A stretch of DNA of 64,000 nucleotides from JAJEFO01 sp022819605 (GCA_965221545.1 OZ244901.1:2232001-2296000); one strand, 5' to 3'; numbered from the stretch's first letter, positions 18,110-27,658 are shown. Program-made: numbers and translations. The notes: generated by a model from the letters alone, not told the origin.

Positions 18110-18945
18110 CGGCGATGACCGCATCCCTGTTGCCGCCCCTCGTCGTGAATGGCGAGACGGTCCCACAAACAGCCATTGCCGCGGAGGCACAGAACCACCC
18201 CGCTCCCGAGGGCAAGCCCGGATTCGCTTGGCGCAAGGCGGCCAACGCCTTGGCGGTGCGCACGCTCCTTTTGCAGGAAGCAAGTCGGCAGGGGCTCGAA
18301 CCGGAACCGGCCGAAGTTGGAGCGGAAAGATTCGAAACAGATGAAGAAGCCTTGATCCGACAGCTTCTTGAGACTGTTCTTGAACTTGACTCTCCGACTG
18401 AACAGGCCGTCCGCGCGGAATGGGAGCGCGATCCGTCTCGCTTTCGCACACCGCCCCTTTGGGAAGTGTCGCACATTCTTGTGGCTTGTGATTCGCACGA
18501 TGAGACCAGTCTGGCGAAGGCGCAGGCCAAGACGTTCGAACTTGCGAAGCGAGTTCGTGACAACCCGCAGGACTTTTCCCGAATTGCAGCGGCCGACAGT
18601 GACTGCAACTCACGGGCGACAGGAGGAAAGCTTGGCCAAGTTGGGCCGGGAGAGACTTCGTCCGAGTTCGAGGCAGCCTTGCGCAAGCTCTCCGAAGGCG
18701 ACGTCACAGTCGAACCAGTTCTCACACGGCATGGTTGGCACATCATCCGCTTGGATGCCGTCGACGAGGGTGCGGTGCTTCCGTTCGAGGCCGTTCGCAA
18801 AAAGATTTCCGATGCCATGGAAAAGGCGGCTTGGGTCTGCAAGGCCCGATCCTACGTTCAGCAACTGGTCAAGTCAGCCGAGATTTCTGGCGCGGATCCA
18901 TCCGCGTTCCAACCTCAAGCAAAGAGGTCTGGCGACCCAATCTGA
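18106..18945 (+). CDS. Parvulin-type peptidyl-prolyl isomerase of the nar operon
   Basis: A 279-residue NifM/PpiC-like protein. Residues about 1-110 are a SurA-like N-terminal helical region and residues about 115-220 form a parvulin domain (LWEVSHILVA, GGKLGQVGPGE, LTRHGWHIIRLD). There is no signal peptide, so it acts in the cytoplasm and may help fold NarG or NarH, as proposed for similar genes at the end of other nar operons. A GTG start overlaps the narI stop (GTGA); an ATG nine bases later is the alternative. It is the last gene of the unit, convergent with lon. Confidence 0.85.
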   Translation: MTAMTASLLPPLVVNGETVPQTAIAAEAQNHPAPEGKPGFAWRKAANALAVRTLLLQEASRQGLEPEPAEVGAERFETDEEALIRQLLETVLELDSPTEQAVRAEWERDPSRFRTPPLWEVSHILVACDSHDETSLAKAQAKTFELAKRVRDNPQDFSRIAAADSDCNSRATGGKLGQVGPGETSSEFEAALRKLSEGDVTVEPVLTRHGWHIIRLDAVDEGAVLPFEAVRKKISDAMEKAAWVCKARSYVQQLVKSAEISGADPSAFQPQAKRSGDPI

Positions 18946-19059
18946 CGCGCGCGCTGCAGCACGATCAATTCGCCAATGCCGCAAAGGAAGAGATTGCAGG
19001 CATGCGTCCTTACGACTGAACTTGCGCACATGTGTCACTGAGTGACGGTAGCGATGTCG

Positions 19060-19075
19060 CGCCCGCGCTCGGGCG
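19060..19075. terminator. Hairpin between the convergent nar operon and lon
   Basis: CGCCCG-CGCT-CGGGCG forms a 6-bp GC stem with a 4-base loop in the 151-base space between two convergent units. No U tract follows on either strand, so its role as a bidirectional terminator is only suggested by position. Confidence 0.35.
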
Positions 19076-19096
19076 GACGGGTTCAGCCAAGCTGTT

Positions 19097-21508
19097 TCAG
19101 TGGGTCATGACCTCGGTTTCACCAGACCGGGCCGCCGCCGCACGTTGGGCCAGCGCGGCATATTCGGCCTCTTCGTCCCATTCGATGGGCTCCGGTTCCC
19201 GAACGAGCGCGTGCTTCAGGACCTCGGAAACCGTCGAGACGGGGATGATGTTCAATCCGTCCTTCACGTTGTCGGGAATTTCCGGCAGATCTTTCTCGTT
19301 CTCTTCGGGTATCAAGACCATCGTGATCCCGCCGCGGCGGGCCGCCAGCAGTTTTTCTTTCAGGCCGCCAATTGCAAGGACATTGCCACGCAGCGTGATC
19401 TCGCCGGTCATTGCAATGTCTTTCCGGACCGGAATCTGCGTGAGCACCGAGACGATCGAAGTGACCATTGCCACGCCCGCAGACGGACCATCCTTAGGCG
19501 TTGCACCTTCCGGAACATGAACGTGGATGTCCATTGTATCAAACCTGGTTGGTCGCACGCCGATGGACGGCGCGATTGACCTTGCAAAGCTCGAAGCGGC
19601 GTCGATGGACTCTTTCATCACGTCGCCAAGCTTTCCGGTTGTCTTCATTCTTCCCTTGCCGGGAAGCTTCAGCGCCTCGATCGAAAGGAGATCGCCCCCG
19701 GTCTGGGTCCAGGCGAGGCCCGTGACGGCTCCCACCTGATCGGACTTTTCGGCCAGACCGTAGCGGAATTTCTTGACGCCAAGGAAGTCTTCCAGCTTCT
19801 CCGGTGTCACCACGACCTTCTTGTCTTCCTTTCGTACAATCCGAGTCACGGCCTTGCGTGCAAGCTTGGCGATCTCGCGCTCAAGGTTCCTGACACCTGC
19901 TTCGCGCGTATAGGTGCGGATGATCTCGGTCAGGGCCTCGTCCGACAGCTCGAATTCGGACGCCTTGAGGCCGTGTCCCTTGATCTGCTTTTCGAGCAGG
20001 TGCTGCTTCGCGATTTCGCGCTTTTCGTCTTCCGTGTAGCCAGCGAGCGGAATGGTCTCCATCCGGTCCAGAAGGGGGCTAGGCATGTTGTAGGTGTTCG
20101 CGGTCGTCAGGAACATGACATTCGAGAGGTCGTACTCGATCTCCATGTAGTGATCGGTGAACGTAGAGTTCTGTTCGGGATCCAGCACTTCCAGCATCGC
20201 GGACGCGGGATCTCCCCGAAAGTCGTGACCCATCTTGTCGATCTCGTCGAGCAGGATGAGCGGATTGACGGTCTTGGCCTTTTTCATGCCCTGGATGATC
20301 TTGCCGGGCATCGAACCGATATAGGTTCGCCTGTGCCCGCGGATTTCCGCCTCGTCGCGCACGCCGCCCAGGCTGATGCGAATGAACTCGCGTCCGGTTG
20401 CCCTTGCCACCGACTTGCCGAGCGACGTCTTTCCGACGCCCGGTGGTCCGACGAGACAGAGAATTGGCCCTTTCAGCTTCTTGGATCGCTGCTGGACCGC
20501 GAGGTATTCGACAATGCGCTCCTTCACCTTTTCCAATCCGTAATGGTCGCTGTCGAGAATCTCCTGCGCACGACCCAGATCCTTTTTGACGCGGGATTTC
20601 ACGCCCCATGGAATCGTCAGCATCCAGTCCAGGTAGTTGCGCACCACGGTTGCCTCGGCGCTCATCGGCGACATGGACTTGAGCTTCTTCAGTTCGCCTT
20701 CGGCCTTTTCGCGGGCTTCCTTGGAGAGTTTCGTGTTGGCGATTTTCTCCTCGATCTCGGTGACTTCGTTCGTCCCGTCCTCGCCATCGCCAAGCTCCTT
20801 CTGAATGGCCTTCATCTGCTCATTCAGGTAATATTCCTTTTGCGTCCGCTCCATCTGGGACCTGACGCGCGTCTTTATCTTCTTTTCGACCTGAAGTACT
20901 TCCAGTTCGCCTTGGATAAGGCCGTAGACTGCCTCGAGCCGCTCCGCGACGGAGAGCATTTCCAGGAGCTCCTGCCTCTTTTCGACTTCGACGCCGAGAT
21001 GACCTGAGACGAGGTCGGCGAGCTTCGATGCGTCCTTGCTTTCCGAGACCTGATACAGCGCTTCTTCGGAAACGTTTTTCCTGACCTTCACGTAGCGTTC
21101 AAATTCCTTTGCCACCGAGCCTACAAGGGCCTGGATGGCAGCCTTGTCGCCGAGCTCTTCTTCCAGTTCCTCCGCGCGTGCCTCGAAGTAGTTCTCGTTG
21201 TCCAAGTATTCCGTGATGCGTACGCGGTTTCGCCCCTCAACCAGCACCTTGACGGTCCCGTCGGGCAACTTGAGGAGTTGCAGGACATTGGCCAGCACAC
21301 CGACCTCGTAGATGCCGTCAATTTCCGGATCGTCGATGGAAGGATCAATCTGGCTTGAGAGGAGGATCTGCTTGTCTTCCCGCATGACTTCGTCAAGCGC
21401 ACGCACCGATTTTTCACGCCCAACGAACAGCGGGACGATCATGTGGGGAAACACGACGATGTCCCTGAGGGGAAGCACCGGGAAGGGCGTTGGCAGTGGC
21501 TTGGTCAT
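19097..21508 (-). CDS. lon: ATP-dependent protease Lon
   Basis: Cytoplasmic AAA+ protease for misfolded and regulatory proteins. The 803-residue product has the LonA layout: an N-terminal substrate domain (PVLPLRDIVVFPHMIVPLF), a coiled region near residues 190-300, Walker A GPPGVGKTSLGKSVA, Walker B PLILLDEIDKMG, and the protease domain with the Ser-Lys dyad, Ser in PKDGPSAGVAM and Lys in GGLKEKLLAA. The ATG at 21508 matches the usual N terminus; a GTG 42 bases upstream with AGGAG in front is an alternative that would add 14 residues. It is convergent with the nar operon. Confidence 0.97.
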   Translation of the reverse strand: MTKPLPTPFPVLPLRDIVVFPHMIVPLFVGREKSVRALDEVMREDKQILLSSQIDPSIDDPEIDGIYEVGVLANVLQLLKLPDGTVKVLVEGRNRVRITEYLDNENYFEARAEELEEELGDKAAIQALVGSVAKEFERYVKVRKNVSEEALYQVSESKDASKLADLVSGHLGVEVEKRQELLEMLSVAERLEAVYGLIQGELEVLQVEKKIKTRVRSQMERTQKEYYLNEQMKAIQKELGDGEDGTNEVTEIEEKIANTKLSKEAREKAEGELKKLKSMSPMSAEATVVRNYLDWMLTIPWGVKSRVKKDLGRAQEILDSDHYGLEKVKERIVEYLAVQQRSKKLKGPILCLVGPPGVGKTSLGKSVARATGREFIRISLGGVRDEAEIRGHRRTYIGSMPGKIIQGMKKAKTVNPLILLDEIDKMGHDFRGDPASAMLEVLDPEQNSTFTDHYMEIEYDLSNVMFLTTANTYNMPSPLLDRMETIPLAGYTEDEKREIAKQHLLEKQIKGHGLKASEFELSDEALTEIIRTYTREAGVRNLEREIAKLARKAVTRIVRKEDKKVVVTPEKLEDFLGVKKFRYGLAEKSDQVGAVTGLAWTQTGGDLLSIEALKLPGKGRMKTTGKLGDVMKESIDAASSFARSIAPSIGVRPTRFDTMDIHVHVPEGATPKDGPSAGVAMVTSIVSVLTQIPVRKDIAMTGEITLRGNVLAIGGLKEKLLAARRGGITMVLIPEENEKDLPEIPDNVKDGLNIIPVSTVSEVLKHALVREPEPIEWDEEAEYAALAQRAAAARSGETEVMTH

Positions 21509-21726
21509 GAAGTTGTCCCGTTCTGCGAGTAGGTCCGATCGCTGTGACACCGATTCGGCACTTCTCCTGATTGTGGCTTCTTTACTTGGTTATGGGTCAG
21601 GCGACCTTCAACCTCTGCTCGTGGATCAAGTCTGCATTTCGCGACCGTCAAAGGCAAGCGCGTTGGCACGCGCACGCCAAGTTGAGAGGTGCAATCATTT
21701 GGCGTCTGCTGCAGTTGCTGCAGTCA

Positions 21727-21759
21727 AAAATGAATGGGCCGGCGCTAGGACCGGCCCAT
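21727..21759 (-). terminator. Rho-independent terminator of the Bax-inhibitor-1 gene
   Basis: On the minus strand, ATGGGCCGG and CCGGCCCAT form a perfect 9-bp stem with an 8-base loop, followed by TTCATTTTTG. It lies 22 bases beyond the stop codon of the BI-1 gene and is the clearest intrinsic terminator in the window. Confidence 0.85.
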
Positions 21760-21780
21760 GTCATCACTTTCAAACCTTGG

Positions 21781-22521
21781 TTATTCCCTGCTGCCCATGA
21801 ACTGCAGCAGGAACATGAAGAGATTGATGAAGTCCAGATAGAGGCTCAGCGCCCCCATGATTGCAGACTTTTCGAGCCATTCCTGATCCATGGCATGGGC
21901 GTGGGCCAGGTAGTCCGTCTTGATCCTTTGGGTGTCGTAAGCGGTGAGACCCGCGAAGATCAGGACGCCGATCACCGAGACGGCAAATGCCAGCGCGCTC
22001 GACGCCACGAAGAGGTTGATCACCATTGCGATGATCAGGCCGATCAGGCCCATCATGAGGAACGACCCAAAACCGGAAAGGTCGCGCTTTGTCGTGTAGC
22101 CCCAAAGGCTCAGAGCCGCGAAACCGGCCGAGGTCGCAACGAAAGTCTGGGCGATCGATATGCCGGTGAAGACGGCGAATATCCAGGAGATCGAGAGGCC
22201 CATGGCCGCCGCAAACACGTAGAAGAAGGTTTGTGCGGCAGCTGCCGAAATCCGGTTGATCATGCCGCCGAAGAGGAAGACCATTCCCAACGGGAGAAAC
22301 ATCGCGACCCAGCCCAGAATGTTCGGGCTTCCGGTAATCGGATCGCGGAAAATCGCCGAGAGTGCATCGCTCGTGCCGACGCCCCATGCCACGGCTGCCG
22401 TGACCAGCATGCCTACGGACATGATGCCGTAGACCTTGTTCATGTGCGCGCGCAGACCTTCGTGAATCTCGACCGATTGCGCGTCCGTCGCGGTCGTATG
22501 GATGGTGTCGTACCTGTCCAT
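21781..22521 (-). CDS. Bax inhibitor-1 (YccA/TMBIM) family membrane protein
   Basis: A 246-residue integral membrane protein with seven hydrophobic helices. The family includes E. coli YccA, which modulates FtsH, and the pH-sensitive calcium leak protein BsYetJ. Hallmarks seen are the charged N terminus with RAHMNKVYGIMSVGM, the central FGGMINRISAAAAQTFFYVFAA, and the family-defining C-terminal GLTAYDTQRIKTDYL with the acidic residue of the pH sensor, ending in LYLDFINLFMFLLQ. AGGAG lies eight bases ahead of the ATG. It is followed by a strong terminator, so it is a single-gene unit. Confidence 0.93.
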   Translation of the reverse strand: MDRYDTIHTTATDAQSVEIHEGLRAHMNKVYGIMSVGMLVTAAVAWGVGTSDALSAIFRDPITGSPNILGWVAMFLPLGMVFLFGGMINRISAAAAQTFFYVFAAAMGLSISWIFAVFTGISIAQTFVATSAGFAALSLWGYTTKRDLSGFGSFLMMGLIGLIIAMVINLFVASSALAFAVSVIGVLIFAGLTAYDTQRIKTDYLAHAHAMDQEWLEKSAIMGALSLYLDFINLFMFLLQFMGSRE

Positions 22522-23163
22522 CAATTGTGCTCCTTCCTGTCTCAACGTGCCGGAGTACGGCTTTCGAAAGGCAATATGGCAAAATCGACGTAAATTTCAA
22601 CCTTCAGATGGCAAAAGGCCCGTCGCTCTCCTTCCGGTTTCATGTGCATGCGTGCACTTGGCCGGATGCTGCGTCTGCCCGTGTTCCCGCAATTTCGTCG
22701 TGCGGCACCAAAATTCCGGAAGCCCTCGCAACTAGATACCGCATCTTGAGACATCGATTGACAATGAACGGGCCGCCATTGCACTTTGCCAGAGCGTCTG
22801 CGGGTTTGGCGTGAGGCCGGTCAAATACGGCGTTGCCGCCCAAGTCTTCCCGGAGCCATAAGCAAGGTGCGAATTGACCGGTTGAGTTCATTCACTGATA
22901 GGAAGATCTTTGCGCTTCACCCGTTCCGGAAAATGTTGAGGATCAGAATCGCCAAGGTTGCTGCATTTTTCCCGGCGGCATCGGCGGTTTGGTCCTGCTG
23001 GTGCTGTATTCCCTGGTTCTTGAGATCTGAACCATGTTGAATCGAGTCTCATGACCCGGGATCAAGTTGCCGAAGCGCTGGTGCCAAGCACGGGACTCTG
23101 CCCTGGGCCAGACCTGATCGCACATGTTCTGTCGCGCAAGATGTGGACCGGGAGTCGCGCTTC
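22522..23163. other. Gene-free interval between BI-1 and the phosphate permease gene
   Basis: These 642 bases separate two divergent genes. No reading frame on either strand resembles a known protein or has a convincing ribosome-binding site. A short open segment near 22980-23030 encodes a run of hydrophobic residues but is interrupted upstream by stops. Promoters for both neighbours must lie here; I could not identify a Pho box. Confidence 0.5.
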
Positions 23164-24438
23164 ATGGATGTAAATCTCATTGTCATCCTGACTCTGGCGA
23201 TTATTGCCGGACTCTATATGGCCTGGGCCATCGGCGCCAACGACGTAGCGAATTCGATGGGGACGTCAGTTGGATCTGGTGCAATCACGGTCGGTACGGC
23301 CATCGTGATCGCCGCCGTGTTCGAATTCCTCGGGGCGTTTCTGGCCGGCGGCGAGGTAACCTCCACGATTCGCAAGGGCATCATCGACACTGAAGCACTT
23401 GAGCACGACCCGAATCTACTTGTTGTCGGCATGCTGTCAGCGCTTCTCTCGGCCGCCGTTTGGCTGACGATCGCGTCGGCGTTTGGCTGGCCGGTGTCAA
23501 CTACGCATTCGATCGTCGGAGCCATTATCGGATTTGCCGTGGTCGCGATCGGCTTAGATGCGGTGCACTGGTGGGATGTGGCCGCCATTGCCGCAAGTTG
23601 GGTAGCTACGCCCGTTATTGCCGGAGTGATCTCGTTTTGCCTCGTGCTAAGCGTGCAGCGGCTAATCTTCGACAAGAGCGATCCAGCCTACTTTGCTTGT
23701 CGCTATGTTCCCGTCTACATCTTCGCAGCAGTGTTCATCACTTCGGCCGTGACATTCGTCAAGGGCTTGAAGCATGTCGGGCTGGACCTGAGCATGCCGG
23801 TCGCCCTATTTTACTCCATGATGGTTGCGGGCGTCGTCGCCGTGGCCGGCCGCCTGCTCATTTATCGGCTGGGTTTCCCGAGTCTTGAGTTCCCTACAGG
23901 AAGACAGGCTCGCTTTGACGATGTGGAGAGGGTTTTTGGCATCCTGATGATCATCACCGCATCGGGCATGGCGTTTGCCCACGGATCAAACGATGTCGCC
24001 AACGCGATCGGACCCGTCGCGGCAATTGTCGGAGTTGTGTCGACAGGTGGCGTGGCCGCAAAGTCAGTGGTTCCGGTCTGGGTCTTGCTTCTGGGCGCGA
24101 GCGGCATCGTGGTCGGGCTGGCAACATTCGGGTACCGGGTAATGGCCACGATTGGCCGGAAGATCACCGAACTGACGCCCAGCCGCGGCTTCGCAGCCGA
24201 ACTTGCGGCCGCTTCCACGGTCGTTGTGGCCAGCGGCACCGGCCTGCCGGTTTCAACGACCCAGACGCTGGTGGGCGCCGTGCTGGGGGTCGGCCTCGCG
24301 CGCGGTGTCGGTGAACTGGAATTCGGCGTGGTTCGCGCAATTTTCGTGTCTTGGGTCATCACGCTTCCCGTTGGTGCGGCGATCGCTGTGATGTTCTATT
24401 ACATCTTGGCGGCAATGTTCCTGGGAGGTGCAGGCTGA
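23164..24438 (+). CDS. pit: Inorganic phosphate permease, PiT family
   Basis: Proton-coupled low-affinity phosphate (metal-phosphate) transporter. The 424-residue protein contains the duplicated PiT signature: AIGANDVANSMGTSVGSGAI near residue 20 and AHGSNDVANAIGPVAAIVG near residue 275, plus the paired GWPVSTTHSIVGAIIG and GLPVSTTQTLVGAVLG motifs. About ten membrane helices are visible. The ATG at 23164 has GGGAG nine bases ahead. Its stop overlaps the start of the next gene by one base (TGATG). Bacterial Pit genes are usually coupled to a PhoU-like DUF47 gene; here the partner is different. Confidence 0.93.
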   Translation: MDVNLIVILTLAIIAGLYMAWAIGANDVANSMGTSVGSGAITVGTAIVIAAVFEFLGAFLAGGEVTSTIRKGIIDTEALEHDPNLLVVGMLSALLSAAVWLTIASAFGWPVSTTHSIVGAIIGFAVVAIGLDAVHWWDVAAIAASWVATPVIAGVISFCLVLSVQRLIFDKSDPAYFACRYVPVYIFAAVFITSAVTFVKGLKHVGLDLSMPVALFYSMMVAGVVAVAGRLLIYRLGFPSLEFPTGRQARFDDVERVFGILMIITASGMAFAHGSNDVANAIGPVAAIVGVVSTGGVAAKSVVPVWVLLLGASGIVVGLATFGYRVMATIGRKITELTPSRGFAAELAAASTVVVASGTGLPVSTTQTLVGAVLGVGLARGVGELEFGVVRAIFVSWVITLPVGAAIAVMFYYILAAMFLGGAG

Positions 24439-25079
24439 TGAGACTCGCCGAAGAATTCCTGCTTTTGCTGCGAGACGACGACGGGGCGCTTTCGCGAGCG
24501 CCTGAATGGTCTGTTCGGTACGCTTTGGGCGGCGCTGTATTGATGGATCTGGCGCTGGAACGACGCATCGACACGGATGCCCAACGACTGTTCGTGATCG
24601 ATTTCACGCCCGTTGGAGATCAGTTGCTTGATCCGATGCTTGCAGAGATTGCTCGTGCCGACCGGACCTACGACGCTCTCCATTGGGTCAGACACGCCAC
24701 CCGGCGTGCTGACCAAATACGGAATACGGCGTTGGCGCGGTTGATCGAAAACCGCATTCTGGAACTCAGCGACGATCGCTACTTGCGGATATTCGGGGCA
24801 AGGCATTACATGCTCAAGGATGAGGCGACGGAACGCAGGCTGACCGAGCGGATCAAGTCGGCGCTGCTTGCCGATTCGATCCCGGATCCGAAGGACGTCA
24901 TGATCGTGACGCTTGCCGACGGCTGCGGGCTTGTTTCCCATGTTCTGTCCGCGCATGAACTGGATGTTGCGAAAGCACGCATCGAATTGTTGCGCAGGGT
25001 CGAATTGATCGGTCGGGTTTTCCTTGAAGCACTTGAGGTGGCTGTCCAGCCTGCCGCAGCCAAACTTGACAAGGAATGA
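24438..25079 (+). CDS. GPP34 (GOLPH3/Vps74-like) family protein
   Basis: A 213-residue GPP34-fold protein. Eukaryotic members bind phosphatidylinositol 4-phosphate and Golgi glycosyltransferases; bacterial roles are not established. The sequence begins RLAEEFLLLLRDDDG and continues with YALGGAVLMDLALERRID, the family's opening helix pattern, then DPMLAEIARADR and, near residue 150, DPKDVMIVTLADGCGLV with a conserved hydrophobic loop. It is translationally coupled to the phosphate permease by a TGATG overlap, so the two are made together; whether it regulates the permease or acts at the membrane is inference. Confidence 0.8.
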   Translation: MRLAEEFLLLLRDDDGALSRAPEWSVRYALGGAVLMDLALERRIDTDAQRLFVIDFTPVGDQLLDPMLAEIARADRTYDALHWVRHATRRADQIRNTALARLIENRILELSDDRYLRIFGARHYMLKDEATERRLTERIKSALLADSIPDPKDVMIVTLADGCGLVSHVLSAHELDVAKARIELLRRVELIGRVFLEALEVAVQPAAAKLDKE

Positions 25080-25231
25080 CCCACCACTCGTCTGCCGTGC
25101 AATGGCACTTCACATTATCAAAGGTCTGGGCTCAGGATCACTTGCAGCAGAAACGCTGGCGGCGATACGAGGCTTGACGGCACTGGTTCTGCCGCATACG
25201 CCGCATCGAGCGTGTGCTTAGGAGATGGTCA

Positions 25232-26023
25232 ATGCCGGAAGGCGACTCAGAGAGCGTTGAGCTCTGGTCCGTGGCCGAGCGTTTGGCAGATGCCGCACGT
25301 GAGGAAACCCTGCGCCATTTCCGCGCACGGAATCTGACTGTGGAGAGCAAGAGCGAACATTTTGACCCGGTTACGATTGCCGACAGGAATGCAGAATCCT
25401 CGATGCGCTCGATCCTCACAGAACTTCGACCCGAAGATGGCATATTTGGCGAGGAGTTCGAGCAAAAACACGGCGTTAGCGGCCTGACGTGGGTTCTTGA
25501 TCCGATTGACGGCACGAGAGGGTTCATTTGCGGAACGCCAACTTGGGGCGTTTTGATTGCACTTGCTGGCGACGACGGACCGCTTCTTGGGCTGATCGAC
25601 CAACCTTATGTCGGTGAGCGATTCATGGGCGGTCGAGGCAGGGCGGTTCTTGAAGGACCGCATGGCAGCCGCCCGTTGAGAGTAAGCGAAACAAAGACAC
25701 TGGATGACGCCAAGTTGTTCACGACGTTCCCGGAAGTCGGCACGATTGCCGAAGCGGCGGCGTTTCGACGTGTTTCCAGCAAGGTGCAGTTTACCCGCTA
25801 CGGTTGCGATTGCTATGCATACGGGCTGCTCGCCGCAGGCCAGATCGATCTTGTAATTGAAGCCGGCCTCAAGGCCTACGACATTCAGGCGCCCATCGCC
25901 GTGATCGAGGCAGCAGGTGGAATTGTCAGCGACTGGCAAGGACAGCCTGCTCACGGGGGGGGCAGGGTGCTTGCAGCGGCCACGGCCGAATTGCACGAGG
26001 CCGCCATGGAGTTGATGGCATGA
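25232..26023 (+). CDS. hisN: Inositol-monophosphatase family, histidinol-phosphatase type
   Basis: A 263-residue Mg-dependent phosphatase. The metal sites are visible as GEEFEQKHG, the DPIDGTRGFICG motif near residues 90-101, and the C-terminal YDIQAPIAVIEAAGG (the D of the WD motif, with Tyr-Asp in place of Trp-Asp). The DPIDGTRxF variant is typical of the HisN group that converts histidinol phosphate to histidinol, which suits a genome where hisE and hisF lie nearby. AGGAG seven bases ahead fixes the ATG at 25232. Inositol-1-phosphate is the main alternative substrate. Confidence 0.8.
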   Translation: MPEGDSESVELWSVAERLADAAREETLRHFRARNLTVESKSEHFDPVTIADRNAESSMRSILTELRPEDGIFGEEFEQKHGVSGLTWVLDPIDGTRGFICGTPTWGVLIALAGDDGPLLGLIDQPYVGERFMGGRGRAVLEGPHGSRPLRVSETKTLDDAKLFTTFPEVGTIAEAAAFRRVSSKVQFTRYGCDCYAYGLLAAGQIDLVIEAGLKAYDIQAPIAVIEAAGGIVSDWQGQPAHGGGRVLAAATAELHEAAMELMA

Positions 26024-26279
26024 TCTGTCGCCTTGGCAATCCAGGCAAGCAGTCCTTGCCATGATGGGGTCTGGATGCATGAACTGACCCCGTGCCCTTC
26101 GTACTCCCCGCGTGCACACAGTCCGTCCCTGCCGTCGGCAGCGGAGGCGACCTGCTAAGCATGGCACTCATGCAAGTCAGGCAATTGCCTGCCATCTTGC
26201 CTTCCCTATCGTCTTCGCACGCACTACCGTCATTGCCGTAAGCAGTTCACCCCGGAACCACTCGGCTGGAGACATGACA

Positions 26280-26663
26280 ATGCAGCTTGGCGCCTTCTCT
26301 ATCAGCCTTGCCGTTCAGGACCTTGCAGTGTCGCGGACATTCTACGAAGAGCTCGGTTTCCACGTGACGGGCGGCGACGAAAAGCAGTACTTGATAATGG
26401 TGAACGGAACTACCGTCATCGGCCTGTTTCAGGGGCTATTCGAGAAGAACATCCTCACGTTCAATCCAGGATTGGCCCAAGACATGTCCCGCATCGCCGA
26501 ATTTACCGACGTGCGCGACATTCGCGCGTCCCTCTTGGCCGGCGGGATCGAAATGGAGTCCGATACTGACCCGTCAGCGACCGGGCCTGCGAGCATCATC
26601 ATCAAGGATCCCGACGGAAACCCGATCCTCATCGACCAGTTCTTTCCGAAGCCGGGCAGTTGA
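26280..26663 (+). CDS. VOC (glyoxalase/bleomycin-resistance) family protein
   Basis: A 127-residue vicinal-oxygen-chelate protein with the paired beta-alpha-beta-beta-beta modules: FSISLAVQDLAVSRTFYEELGFHVTGG at the N terminus and the DPDGNPILIDQF ending. The His of the first metal site is replaced (SLAVQD rather than xxHVxD), so a classic glyoxalase metal site is incomplete and the activity is unknown. Two ATG codons are close; the second (26280) is preferred because GGAG is eight bases ahead of it. It stands alone between hisN and a long non-coding stretch. Confidence 0.8.
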   Translation: MQLGAFSISLAVQDLAVSRTFYEELGFHVTGGDEKQYLIMVNGTTVIGLFQGLFEKNILTFNPGLAQDMSRIAEFTDVRDIRASLLAGGIEMESDTDPSATGPASIIIKDPDGNPILIDQFFPKPGS

Positions 26664-27064
26664 TGGCTCCCTCGGGACTGCGGCTTAGCCCAAGGCCCTC
26701 CGACAATTCCTTGTTTGACGGCAGTCGAGGCCGAACTGCCGGAAACGTCACCCTCGCAGGAGGCGCGTCAAGCGTCATGAGCCGATTGCAGTCATGTGGA
26801 GACAGATATTCCACGGGCCGCCGGTCGATGCGAACGTGATGTCAGTGGCCATGCCGATCAGGCCGACTCGAACGCTGAGCCAACGCACATCGTTCAGCGC
26901 CTCTTGCACTCACCCTTGCAGGCTGGCGACATTGAATCGTCTCGTGAACCGTGACGAGCATCTGAAATGGGCGGCTTGAGTGCGTTGCCAACTCAGGCAA
27001 GCGAGGTCCGAGTCAATTGCTCGGGATCAAGGAGCCCGTACGGCCATCTCTTTCCGCTGATCCC
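26664..27064. other. Gene-free interval upstream-convergent to the LysE gene
   Basis: About 400 bases between the VOC gene and the stop of the LysE-family gene. Neither strand has a reading frame with recognisable sequence. No clear terminator hairpin is seen. Confidence 0.5.
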
Positions 27065-27658
27065 TCAACCCTTGGGCGCGAAGGCCGCCAGTGCCACGAC
27101 AGCGACCATCGCTGCCGCCATTCCCACATTGATGCCTCGCTGCCACTTCTCGGGCAGTCTCATCCGCCTAATCGTGACGCCGGCACACAGCCACGCAACA
27201 TGAATTGAGAGCCACAGAACGTTAAGAAGAAGTAATTTTACTCCGATCTCCAAAAGGGGATGTTCGGCCATGAACGCGAACCCGGAATACAAAGTCGTGT
27301 TCACCACATAAGCCTTCGGATTGACCGCCTGAAGCAGGATGCCGCCCCGGATTCCGGGCGGGCTCGGCTGCTCGATAAATGCAATTCTCGTCCCGGCAAA
27401 GGCGATACGGGAGGCCAGCCACAGCAGATAGGCCACCGACGCCATCGTCAGGACCACTCGGATTCCGGGTTCGGCAAGCACCAGAGCCGCCAGTCCGCTG
27501 ATCACGGCGAAGCACACGAGGTTTGTGCCGACAAAGAGCCCCGCCAGGTACCGGACGCCATGCGCATATCCGAATGCCGACCCAACGCCCGCGAGAGACA
27601 GAACACCGGGACCGGGCGTGACGATCAGGAAGAAGACAGCCAGAACGAAACTTACCAT
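27065..27658 (-). CDS. LysE/RhtB family amino-acid exporter
   Basis: A 197-residue membrane protein with six hydrophobic helices. The family signature TPGPGVLSLAGVGSAFG appears at residues 14-30, followed by GVRYLAGLFVGTNLVC and the conserved GGILLQAVNPKAYV segment near residue 105. Members export amino acids or homoserine-lactone-like compounds; the substrate is not evident here. It lies on the same strand as the two cytochrome genes but is separated from them by about 95 bases. Confidence 0.88.
   Translation of the reverse strand: MVSFVLAVFFLIVTPGPGVLSLAGVGSAFGYAHGVRYLAGLFVGTNLVCFAVISGLAALVLAEPGIRVVLTMASVAYLLWLASRIAFAGTRIAFIEQPSPPGIRGGILLQAVNPKAYVVNTTLYSGFAFMAEHPLLEIGVKLLLLNVLWLSIHVAWLCAGVTIRRMRLPEKWQRGINVGMAAAMVAVVALAAFAPKG

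Noticed and set aside
21570..21640. Heat-shock (sigma-32) promoter before lon
   Set aside because: GTTGAA and CCCATAA occur but only about nine bases apart, too close for a functional sigma-32 spacing.
23100..23163. Pho box in front of the phosphate permease
   Set aside because: Only a single CTGTC half-like word is present, without a second at 11 bases.
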